From Mesocentrotus franciscanus (Eukaryota > Echinodermata > Echinoidea > Camarodonta > Strongylocentrotidae), in assembly GCA_037976565.1 (NCBI GenBank), contig CP137683.1, forward strand, positions 1,274,637-1,338,636: 64,000 nt of DNA. Direction: 5' to 3'. Of this stretch, positions 1 through 10,195 are shown in pieces. The notes under the pieces are model-generated. The model did no database searches. It saw nothing but the letters and a program-made list of their open reading frames with translations, and was not told the DNA's origin. A program made the position numbers and the translations under genes. Within the stretch, counting starts at the first letter, position 1, and the number at the start of each line of letters is the position of its first letter.

Positions 1-657
1 GTACTGATCTACAAAGTATAGAGTGATCAACAGTATCAAATGCCTTAGAAAGATCTTTAAGAAATGGCCAAAAACTAAATCCTTTTCTTCAAATGCAGAT
101 ACTATATTGTTAATAAATTCCAAAAGTGGAGGAGAGAGAGAGAGATAGTGAGAGAAAAGGGCAGGGACAGGGGGAGAGGTAGAGAGAGAGTGTGAAGAGG
201 GAAAGAGTGGGAGAGTGGGAGAGGGAGGTTGAGAATGAGGAGAGAGGGAAAGGTGAGAGGGAGGGAGAGAATGCGGAAAGATAGAAAAGAGGAAGGGAGG
301 CGGGAGGAAAATATGTAGGAGATGTAGAAAAGAGAGAGAGAGAGAGTAGGGGCCATGTACTTACTTCATACATACACTATGTTAAGGAAAGTAATATTTG
401 AAAGCGGAAAAAAGTATGAAAAAAAAAGAGATGTACACTAGCGTAGCTAAAGTCCCATCGAGATGGTACTAATACGATGAGGGGGGTAATGGTATTACTC
501 TGAAAATTAAATTTGACTTTACCAGGAGGTGTGGGAAGTGATCCAGGGGTTTCTTTTCTCGTCATTTTTTTCTTCTCCCTATCCACTTCCTCCTATCTCG
601 CTTCTCCTGTCCCTCCCTCCCGTTCTTTTTATTCTTTTCTCTCTACCTTATATATCC

Positions 658-660
658 TCG

Positions 661-693
<33 letters not shown>

Positions 694-708
694 CTCCCCT
701 CTCTCTGT
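658..708. repeat. (CT)n microsatellite in copy 1
   Basis: Duplicate of the tract at 9208-9258, with a purine-rich GA tract at 127-350 (8677-8895 in copy 2). Small frames here on both strands are microsatellite translations. Confidence 0.9.
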
Positions 709-2717
709 ATAAATGCATACACCCTTATATAACTATTACGTACAACCTTACATTCTAACACGCAAGTGTGGGTGCGTGAGTGTGTGTGTGTGTGTTATAA
801 AACACACCGCATCATCACACACGACCACACCCTCATCTTTAGGCCTATACAACCACGAATCGATTTCATTTCCTCCCGAGAAGAATGTTAAACTAATAAT
901 AAATAATAACGTGACATGTAAGGAAGAATAAAAGTGAGCCGCTTGAGTTTTTTTTTGCGAATATTTATTATCATAATCATATACATTTCAATCACCTCTA
1001 TACTAGCCATTTCATCCTAACCCCTTCCAGAAAGAGAAAGATGTGATACATCCGTCAAAGAAAAAAAAGGTGTCATGAATATGTAATGATGATCTTCGAA
1101 TCATCCAAGATTTTACCTGCAATACTGAATTTAAAAATGAGATTTCGTTGCAGTGTGAAGCAAATAAACTACACTACACAATTAAAAGTGAACATTAACC
1201 ATTTGTCGACCGGAGAGAGGTACTTCTTGTGGGAATTAAAAAATTCGAAGGTGATTGGTTTAAATAAAAATCCTGTAAGTACACAGTTCTTCATTTCTGA
1301 ATCAAAGTTAAAACATGTAGCCGCTTACTCTATCAACAGATCAAAGAGTTATGAACTAAAAACCGAGTGATGTGAATGTACACTTGATTTTCATTACATC
1401 CGTTTCGTTTTACCCAATCTTTCATCTCTTATCATTTCATGATCGTATAGAAGAAAAAACTACATAGAAGCCCTAGATCATCATAAGGAAATTCATATTT
1501 AAGATTGGTTGCCATTCGTTGTGGTTAATGGTAAAAGTCTAAAGTCGTTGTCATTTGATAAGCAGCAGCCCTCTAATCCTGCGTGGAATCAGCGAACTCG
1601 CTCCTCTACACTTGGTTTGGGTTCGGAGAAGACCCTCGCTAAAAGGACGAAATGCAGAATATGATTAAAGAAAACTTATTTATCCTAGTTTCTGGTTACT
1701 TTAGACGACTCATCTAGCTTCAGACAGAATTATGAAAAGATGTATCATGCTGCTATTACGCCTATTGGACTCTTAATATAATATTAAATCTTAATGAGCT
1801 GTGCATTTAAGCTAGGTAATACTGTATTTGACATGAAAACCAGGATATATATATTTTTTAATGGTTTGGTTTACAACTATTTGTCAAAATAAAGAAGACG
1901 GCAATATGAGGGCAATCTATATTTAAACAGACTTTATTTCATCAATCGATACATTAACGTTTTACCAAACGTTTAACCAAACGTTTAACCCTAATAAAAG
2001 TATTTGATTTGTCGACGTTTTATTTGAGAAACATCAATTGTTGACCAACCATTTTCCACGGTAATATTTATGAATGCATACTTTTATGTGGAAAACATAT
2101 TATATGTACAATTACCCACTAAATTATTCATACCTTTACCAAGTTTATCATTTTTGAAGTATGTGAAAATTGATTTGTCGCGATATACGTCTTTTGAGAA
2201 TGTGACATAATTATTAAAGCTTACGTCTAAAAATATTGAACAAAGGCCCTTATTCAACCAGTCTACCTTTCATTCTTGAGTTGCGTAAAACACAAAAACA
2301 ACAAATTCAAAAGGGGTATGAATAATTTAGTTGTTAACTATAACTATACATGTAGGTCAAATATGTTTTTAATTTTGTATTTAATAAACTTAGTCTCTTT
2401 TCAAAATGTTAATATTTGTACATGTGTCGTGTGTTTTTTTTATCAGCCTTGTAAACTACGATTCCACTTAAACTCACATTAAAGCAGAGAACGTTCCAAA
2501 TTTTACTCTGATTTTTCTCTCTTCCAAAGCAGTTTTATGTTCTGAAGAAACTATCCTGTAAGTCTATATGAAACACATAACCATAATTTGTTTCATAGCA
2601 TTTACTATCTGTTATAAATATAAATTATTTCACTTGTCAGAACTTTATCGATTAAACCTCAACCCAACAATGTAACACCTCGAAAGTATTCCTGAAAATG
2701 AATAATTTCAGTCTTAC

Positions 2718-2836
2718 CTGACACACTGCCTGGTAATCCCGGCAGCAATCACCATAATTCATGCAAGCAGCATCGCAATAGCATGCTCCAATGGGGTTGT
2801 AGGAACCGCATACACCCTCACATGAATAGCGTTCTC
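2718..2836 (-). CDS. Somatomedin-B-like exon, copy 1
   Basis: The exon is intact and has all eight cysteines (CEGVC, CYCDAAC, NYGDCCRDY). It differs from copy 2 at a few residues (for example Ile for Thr, Met for Arg, final Gln for Glu). Donor GTAAGA and acceptor are intact. It is out of frame with exon 2 only because of the upstream 5-bp deletion. Confidence 0.8.
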
Positions 2837-2934
2837 CTGCAAAAACAAGAACAACATTATATCAATAATCATAATATTCGATGTTTATTTAACGTTTAAT
2901 GCATCTACAATGTCTCTAAGCTCTCAATGGAAAT

Positions 2935-3165
2935 GTTATAACTCTGGTTACTAGATTCAGGCTTGCCCACAAGCAATGTATGCACATTCTTCACTGCCCT
3001 TCACTTGGGAGCACCCAAGCCAGGCGCCATTTTACAATCGTTCACAATGCTGGGCAAACTACACTGTCTTTCGCATCCCTGTGGGTTCCAATTTATCACC
3101 TGGGTAGAGAGAATCAATGTATACAAAATCCCTTGCTTAATGGCAGGAGATCAAACGCACGACTG
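2935..3165. repeat. Dispersed repeat fragment (SINE/LINE-tail type), copy 1
   Basis: The motif 'caatgtatgcacattc', followed by a gagcaccc-agccaggcg stretch and 'tttcgcatcc', recurs at 11965-12165 (duplicate) and independently at 20600-20830. This is a dispersed family lying in intron 2 of the gene. Confidence 0.65.
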
Positions 3166-3328
3166 TCGAATCTCCAGTCAAACTACTACGACTACGATGA
3201 GAGGTGTGTGTGTGTGGAGGGGTGATATACTTTACATGATTTGTATTCCCTCCAACATCGTTCCCTTTTTCAGGTTTTGCTGCAAAAGGGTGTACCAAGT
3301 ATTTAAAAGAGGTAAATAATGTACAAAC

Positions 3329-4037
3329 CTGTTGGAGGGGGTCCACTAGGTGGTGGCGGAGAGGCAGAGCTGTTGTTTGGTGGAGGCGGCGGAGGGGAAG
3401 AACCGTTGTTTGGTGGAGGAGGAGGAGGGGAAGAACCGTTGTTTGGTGGAGGAGGAGGAGGTGCAGAACCGTTGTTTGGTGGAGGAGGAGGAGGGGAAGA
3501 ACCGTTGTTTGGTGGAGGAGGAGGAGGTGCAGAACCGTTGTTTGGTGGAGGAGGAGGAGGGGAAGAACCGTTGTTTGGTGGAGGAGGAGGAGGGGAAGAA
3601 CCGTTGTTTGGTGGAGGAGGAGGAAGAACCGTTGTTTGGTGGAGGAGGAGGAGGGGCAGAACCGTTGTTTGGGTGTGAGTGGTTACCGGATCCATTGCCC
3701 GGGGGTGAAATGGTAGAGAAAAATAGCCCGCGCTTAACAATTCGACCGGCGCGTGAGTGGTTACCGGTTCCATTACCAGGTCTTGGTGGAGGAGGTCTGG
3801 TACCATTGATAGGCTGTGATTGGTTACCGGTGACATTACCAGGTCTCGGTGGAGGTGGAGCGGTGCCGTTGCTTGGGTGTGAGTGGTTACCGGTTCCATT
3901 ACCAGGTCTTGGTGGAGGAGGAGCGGTGCCGTTGCTTGGGTGTGAGTGGTTACGAGTCCCATTACCTGGTCTCGGTGGAGATGGGCCTGTACCGTTCCCT
4001 GGCCTTGGTCTTGGTCTCGGTGGCCGATTGCCGTTTG
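3329..4037 (-). pseudogene. Exon 2 of copy 1, expanded repeat with 5-bp deletion
   Basis: The exon is 709 bp against 633 bp in copy 2; 709 is not compatible with the flanking phases, whereas 633 is. It has extra PRPGNGTGNHS-type units and a different number of polyproline units. Both strands carry long open frames (plus 3350-4051, minus 3303-3962); the minus one changes from a Leu/His-rich frame to the true PPPPPPNNGS frame exactly at the deletion. Confidence 0.8.
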
Positions 4038-4425
4038 CTATAAGAATTTAACAGGGGAAAATGAATGGCCAATTAAAAACAAATTTCAATACAGTCCTTT
4101 ATAAAATGTCGTAAACGTACACGCATTAAATTCGTCTGCTTTAACCCGACAATATCCAAAATCAGTGATATTTTTAATAAATACACATTTAAATATAGCA
4201 CATGAAAAGCTTTTATAGTTCTCCGTATTGATGATCAAAATGTTTTCATACTTACGAGCCTGTGCGGCACAAACAGCAGCAAGGACCAGGATGACCAAGA
4301 GTCCGCTGAGAATTATTCGGCCTGACATGATGATATTGATGATATCAGCTTGGAGTAGTCTTTGATTGCTTGTGATCAGTATCTGGAAGGACACTGAATA
4401 TGGCTCTCATGGTTCTACCAGCCCC

Positions 4426-4433
4426 CTTTTATA
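4426..4433 (-). promoter_or_regulatory. TATA box of copy 1 gene
   Basis: The minus strand reads TATAAAAG about 98 bases upstream of the start codon, followed by a GC-rich stretch. The same element is at the same relative position in copy 2. Confidence 0.6.
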
Positions 4434-5820
4434 AGTTTTCGACATTTGAATTGTTAAAGGTAGCTCCGGAAAGGTATACCATTCACAATGTACTACGCGT
4501 TAGATTTCAAGGCGCAGTGTTTAACAAACCACAGGTGTACCTGTCTACTTCTTTTAGATCACGACATGTTTACGCTACCATTCCTTTTAACTTTTGCTTA
4601 GAAATCGGCGTTTCTGCTCATTGTCCATCTGTTCGTGTCCAGTTTGACTGTTTGGTCTGGTGGATTTTATTTCATTTATATTGGAGTGGTGTGTTTATTT
4701 ATGAGCAAACGTATGCATTAGTTTCATTTTTAGATTCAACAATAAACTTTTGAGAGGTCATGAGTTGCAATGGCGTAGAATGGGCTTTGTAAGTCAAGAA
4801 ATGGGGGATTGTGCTGGATGGCACCGTTCTTATTTGGCGGATGAAATGTGAATGAAAAGGCTACTAAATAAGTAGAGGGTGATGTTTGAAGCCCTGTCAT
4901 AATTATCGTTTCCCCTCTCCCATCTCTCCCACTCTCTCTCTCTCTATCTCTCTCCCTCTCCCGCTTTTAGGTTTGTTCTTCTTTTTCTGCATTTCGATTA
5001 GGAGGCACGCTTTCATTATTGTTTTTCTTTTTTGTAAATATCTTACGTTTCCTGGCACCTCGGGTGATAATTTTGTCCGTATCCAATGCGAGACATTCGT
5101 GAAATTATGTTAAACATGTTGCATTGTTTTTGATCAGATAAATGCTTTAAATAGGAATATTCAGGCTTGTGTGCATCCATCACTGAGGTATCATCATGTA
5201 TATCAAATATGGCAACCTCTCCCTTTCATTTACATGCCCCTGTAAAAACACTCACGTGACCACAAGCAGGTGTCACTGGCAATTCAGTGTGTGTAACCAG
5301 ATAGTTTTAAAAGATAATCTTTCGCGGACCTACTTATAACATCGCCGTGAAACTCTCTGGCTAAAATGCTGAAGTCAACAGCAGGTCGCTCCCGTCGCAC
5401 GCTATGTTTATTTTCTAAAAGTAGATTCAACTTTAATTTCACTTATTCTCTCTTTCCACGTCTTTCTTGTCCATCCCTTTTTTTAAATTCCTGTCATTTT
5501 CTCATCACCTTTCACAATGAAGAGGTTAATCCAATTGCTGAATTTTTTTCTACTGATCAGCACTCGATCCTGACAAACCAGCAATTGTGTCAATTTGTTA
5601 ATGTAGTAGGGTTAACGAAAGCACATGTATATTAATTATTCCCGTTATTATATAAAGTTTTTTTGTAAAGATTTCTAATCACAAAGGCCATAGGCGACTG
5701 TGACAGTATGAGATATCGTCATCTGATTTCGGAGTCGAATCTGCTGAAACTCTAAATAGTCTAAAGACATCATGAAGAGATTTTGTGCTAAAATACATAA
5801 AATACATGTATACATTGTAG

Positions 5821-6025
5821 GAATGCAGCTGAAGAGGAGGAGGTGTCCTACTCTTCTATGTCTTCTATCCGGAGTGATAGGTCAAAGGTCAGATCAGGGG
5901 ATGTTAAACAAGCTCAGGGTAAACAGAAAAATAGGCACAAGACACAAGAGTACACGAGAACAGAGAGTGTCATCACTCTGAGCGACAGAGTGAAGAGGGA
6001 TTTAGAGAAGAAAAAAGATGCCTAA
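5821..6025 (+). CDS. Possible terminal exon of an unidentified gene
   Basis: Immediately beyond the duplicated block, an acceptor-like TTGTAG (or GAATGCAG eight bases later) opens a frame reading NAAEEEEVSYSSMSSIRSDR, continuing Lys/Arg-rich through TLSDRVKRDLEKKKDA to a TAA. The composition (acidic then basic, polar, no repeats) looks like a real C-terminus rather than microsatellite translation. No family was recognised. It has no counterpart after copy 2. Upstream exons were not found and would have to lie across or left of the duplication. Confidence 0.35.
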
Positions 6026-6449
6026 GGCATGCCTATACATGTATTTAGAGGAATTGCATACATTACCTCATGACCATATGCGTATTGTGTCACCGTGAAG
6101 TCTGGTCATCGTCGCTAGATATCATATCGTAGCATATCCACAATCTTTTCAAAACTTTATTTTGATACATATTTGTAATTATTTACAGAATGTATGTCTT
6201 CAAGTAGCTTTTTTGTTATTTGTATACTCGCACTGTTGTGAATTCATTGTATTGTTCAGAATGTGTTGCATGCATGGTTGATTATATTGTTTTATAGTAG
6301 TCCGGACTATCCGTCAGTCTTTTGTTCTCGTACTTAATGACTTCAGAAACATTGACAGAGATTTACATTATTTTTACATTATACATGCTACTTTGATTCG
6401 AGATTGAAAATTATAGCATGGTTGTTTTGTTCTTTCCCAACATATATCA

Positions 6450-8660
6450 AGTTCAAGTTCAAGTTTTATTTCCCACATTCCATTAAAAACATACCATTGA
6501 AAACATAAATAATATGATAGAATATGTATATATTGACAATACATTGCAGTAGAACGAAAATGTGGAAAGGGAAACGCTTAGGCCATTGGCCTTTCGAGGC
6601 AGAACCCTAACAAATATATTAATTGAACAATATGTACTACAAGCACAGAATATAAATTAACAAACCACAAAAAAAAAAAAAAACATAAATGCATTTATGA
6701 ATTGGTACCAATTTATCTGCAAGAACTAATTCACGAATACAAACCCTCACGTAATCTAGGGTCATCTTCTCAATTAAACCTCATGTCTAATTTGGTGTCA
6801 ACTCTTTCTTATGGTCATCGCTCTTTTTCCAAAGCTTCTGCTGAACTTTGGAACAAACCACCTTTAAACGTCAAAAACTGTCAAACTGTTAACCAATTCA
6901 AAACCTGTCTTAAAGATAAAGACCAGTTCTGGTCATGCGATTGCATTGTGAAAGAAACGTTGTGGAATCGATCAGAAAAGGTTGATCATCTACCATATAA
7001 GTATTGGTGTGTACTGCAAGGTTCTGGAATCATCAAAATGATAAGAAATTTGGCCCAGTCTTGGTAAAGTTACAAGCACTGTACACAGAAAGATGTATAT
7101 GGGACTACGCGACCACGTGCGCGATATCTATTTGGTCCCAATAGATATAATAATTTACCAAATATATCAATTAGTAGGCGGTTTCCCGACTTTCACGGCA
7201 AAATTTGTATCATCACGTATTAGTCAAAACATATTCTTTCACATGATTGTTAATGAGAGCTTCCATTTCATTTTTTTGAGAGAGGGCGTTTCCAAAACTG
7301 GTCTTTACCTTTAAGGCATATTTATTCAAAATTGCTTTTAATGATTAACTTACTCTGTTCACATTGATGTGTATTTCATATGTATTGTAATTTGTAGGTT
7401 TATTTGCACTTTTTTATTTTGTTTAATATGTAATTGTTTATCAGTCTATTATGTTTGTTATAGCGCTTAGAGACTTCGGTGGTAAGCACTTTATAAGCAA
7501 CGTTTTTATTATTATTATTATTATTATTAAAATACGGTCAAACAGAATATAAACGAACACCCTAAATGCAACAAACATTATAAAGAGGAATAACTTGATC
7601 AAGAGTCATGACAGTAAGAGCTAATAATATATTTCCTATGTTTTCTTTTAAAAGAGTTAGTTCAACAGAAACGGAATTCCAAAGCTGAGGCCTAGTGTAT
7701 TTTACATCGGTCCTTGAGATATTATAATAATAAAAGGAACATACACGTTATCGGAATTTCTGGTTTGATAACTTTTGGCGTACTTGTTATTTACAACATA
7801 TTCATTAAATACTGGTGGCAGAACACCCTTGAAATAAGAGTACATAAATTTGCGACATGAGTAACCTGAATATCAGATACTTTTAGAATGTTAAGTTATT
7901 GAAAAAGAGAATCTGTCGAGGCTAAAAAATGAGAGTTTGTTATAACACGTATTGCACGTTTTTTAAAATAAAATAAGTCTGTTCGATGTAGTGGTTACAC
8001 AATTTCCCCATACTATAGTACAATAACATAAGTGCGGTAAAATCAGTTTTTGGTAAAGGTTGACAAGAATACGCAATGGGAGGATGATCTGTAGCTTGTT
8101 TAATACACTTATTGCTTTTGATATTTTACATGAAACGTCTTTAACATGTTCTTTCCAGTTCAAACAATCATCAATGACCACTCCTAAGAATTGTGTAATT
8201 TTCACCTGCTTAATTTTATGTTTAAATATTTCTACATTAATAGTATCAGTATTCAATCTCCTATTGCGGGTTTTAAACACCATGCAACATGTTTTTTTCG
8301 TAATTAATTGAGAGTTTACTTGATGAAAACCAGTAATTGACTTTGTCAAGTTCTAAATTAAATTGAATGTTTTGTTTCGTGCAGATCATTTCCAGACATG
8401 AATAAATTAGTATCATGTGCAAATATAATCGGACAAAGGATATTGCTAACAAACTGCAGGTCATTTGGATACAATAAGAAAAGTAATGGACCTAAAACGG
8501 AGCCCTGTGGTACTCCTATTGGAAGAGCTTTGCGTTGAAAGCTGTACTGATCTACAAAGTATAGAGTGATCAACAGTATCAAATGCCTTAGAAAGATCTT
8601 TAAGAAATGGCCAAAAACTAAATCCTTTTCTTCAAATGCAGATACTATATTGTTAATAAA
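6450..8660 (-). mobile_element. Decayed non-LTR retrotransposon (LINE), minus strand, interrupted
   Basis: On the minus strand 8358-8666 encodes RT motif B (GVPQGSVLGPLLFLLY) and a mutated motif C (FAHDTN instead of FADDTN). 7963-8349 continues with the thumb region (QFLGVVIDDCLNWKEHV). The 3' end appears at 6450-6670, with CAAGTT repeats at 6450-6465. A plus-strand LINE 3' end (about 6669-7530) interrupts it. The left duplication boundary lies inside this element (8544). Confidence 0.8.
6669..7532 (+). mobile_element. 5'-truncated LINE 3' end with (ATT)n tail, plus strand
   Basis: 6702-7067 encodes the typical C-terminal tail of non-LTR retrotransposon ORF2 proteins (PIYLQELIHEYKPSRNLGSS ... 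GHRSFSKASAELWNKPP). It is followed by a 3' UTR with the 'gcgctta...ctttataagcaac' signature and an ATT tandem tail at 7508-7530, as in L2-like elements. It is inserted in the minus-strand LINE. Confidence 0.8.
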
Positions 8661-10159
8661 TTCCAAAAGTGGAGGAGAGAGAGAGAGATAGTGAGAGAAA
8701 AGGGCAGGGACAGGGGGAGAGGTAGAGAGAGAGTGTGAAGAGGGAAAGAGTGGGAGAGTGGGAGAGGGGGTTGAGAATGAGGAGAGAGGGAAAGGTGAGA
8801 GGGAGGGAGAGAATGCGGAAAGATAGAAAAGAGGAAGGGGAGGCGGGAGGAAAATATGTAGGAGATGTAGAAAAGAGAGAGAGAGAGAGTAGGGGACATG
8901 TACTTACTTCATACATACACTATGTTAAGGAAAGTAATATTTGAAAGCGGAAAAAAGTATCGAAGAAAAAGAGATGTACACTAGCTTAGCTAAAGTCCCA
9001 TCGAGATCGTACTAATACGATGAGGGGGGGGGGGTGTAATGGTATTACTCTGAAAATTAAATTTGACTTTACCAGGAGGTGTGGGAAGTGATCCAGGGGT
9101 TTCTTTTCTCGTCATTTTTCTCTTCTCCCTATCCACTTCCTCCTATCTCGCTTCTCTTGTCCCTCCCTCCCGTTCTTTTTTATTCTTCTCTCTCTATCTT
9201 ATATATCCTCGCTCTCTCTCTCTCTCACTCTCTCTCTTTCTCTCTCCTCCCCTCTCTCTGTATAAATGCATACACCCTTATATAACTCTTACGTACAACC
9301 TTACATTCTAACACGCATGTGTGTGCGTGAGTGTGTGTGTGTGTTATACAACACACCCGCATCATCACACACGACCACACCCTCATCTGTAGGCCTATAC
9401 AACCACGAATCGATTTCATTTCCTCCCGAGAAGAATGTTAAACTAATAATAAATAATAACGTGACATGTAAGGAAGAATAAAAGTGAGCCGCTTGAGTTT
9501 TTTTTGCGAATATTTATTATCATAATCATATACATTTCAATCACCTCTATACTAGCCATTTCATCCTAACCCCTTCCCGAAAGAGAAAGATGTGATACAT
9601 CCGTCAAAGAAAAAAAAAATGTGTCATGAATATGTAATGATGATCTTCGAATCATCCAAGATTTTACCTGCAATACTGAATTTAAAAATGAGATTTCGTT
9701 GCAGTGTGAAGCAAATGAACTACGTACATTACACAATTGAAAGTGAACATTAACCATTTGTCGACCGGAGAGAGGAACTTCTTAGGGGATTCAGAAAATT
9801 CGAAGCTCAATGGTTTAAATAAGATCCTGTAAGTACACAGTTCTTCATTTCTGAATCATAGTTAAAACATGTAGCCGCTTACTCTATCAACAGATCAAAG
9901 AATTATGAACTAAAAACCGAGTGATGTGAATGTGAACTTGATTTTCATGTATTCCGTTTCGTTTCACCCAATATATCATCTCTTATCATTTCATGATCGT
10001 ATAGAAGAAAAAACTACATAGAAGCCCTAGATCATCATAAGGAAATTCATATTTAAGATTGGTTGCCATTCGTTGTGGTTAATGGTAAAAGTCTAAAGTC
10101 GTTGTCATTTGATAAGCAGCAGCCCTCTAATCCTGTGTGGAATCAGCGAACTCGCTCCT

Positions 10160-10195
10160 CTACACTTGGTTTGGGTTCGGAAGAGAAGACCCTCG
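10160..10195 (-). CDS. Predicted terminal mini-exon, copy 2
   Basis: After a pyrimidine-rich acceptor (CCTTTTAG), a phase-0 reading gives RGSSLPNPNQV and a stop. The copy-1 counterpart (1606-1638) differs by exactly one codon (an in-frame 3-bp indel), which supports a coding role, although a chance indel is possible. It lies 74 bp from a hAT-like insertion in the preceding intron. Confidence 0.45.
   Translation of the reverse strand, partial: RGSSLPNPNQV

Larger units (their letters stand above)
1606..4328 (-). pseudogene. Somatomedin-B repeat protein gene, frameshifted copy 1
   Basis: Same structure as copy 2: exon 1 4256-4328 (signal peptide MSGRIILSGLLV...), exon 2 3329-4037, exon 3 2718-2836 (eight-Cys somatomedin-B domain ending AVCQ) and a putative exon 4 at 1606-1638. 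Exon 2 has one repeat unit of 28 bp instead of 33 near 3618-3635. That 5-bp deletion shifts the frame, and the shifted frame reads Ser/Thr-Lys-Gln-rich sequence to a stop near the end of exon 2, before the somatomedin-B domain. Splice sites, TATA box and somatomedin-B exon are otherwise preserved, so the damage is recent, or it is a polymorphism or assembly error. If expressed it would give a secreted sequon-rich peptide without the Cys domain. Confidence 0.75.
1..5807. repeat. Tandem segmental duplication, copy 1
   Basis: This block is repeated at 8544-15085 with high similarity along its whole length, including exons, introns, promoter and microsatellites. The window starts inside the unit: position 1 aligns to 8544, where copy 2 is preceded by LINE sequence, so the true left edge of copy 1 lies outside. 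Similarity stops abruptly after 'aatacat' at 5807 (15085 in copy 2). Copy 1 lacks the two hAT-like insertions of copy 2. Whether more copies lie to the left cannot be seen. Confidence 0.95.

Noticed and set aside
102..758. Several small frames of Ser/Leu/Pro-rich protein in both copies
   Set aside because: Translations of CT/GA microsatellites.
1..5807. Echinoderm 185/333 (Trf) immune genes as identity of the duplicated family
   Set aside because: Those proteins are Gly- and His-rich without a Cys domain; here there are polyproline, N-sequons and eight Cys.
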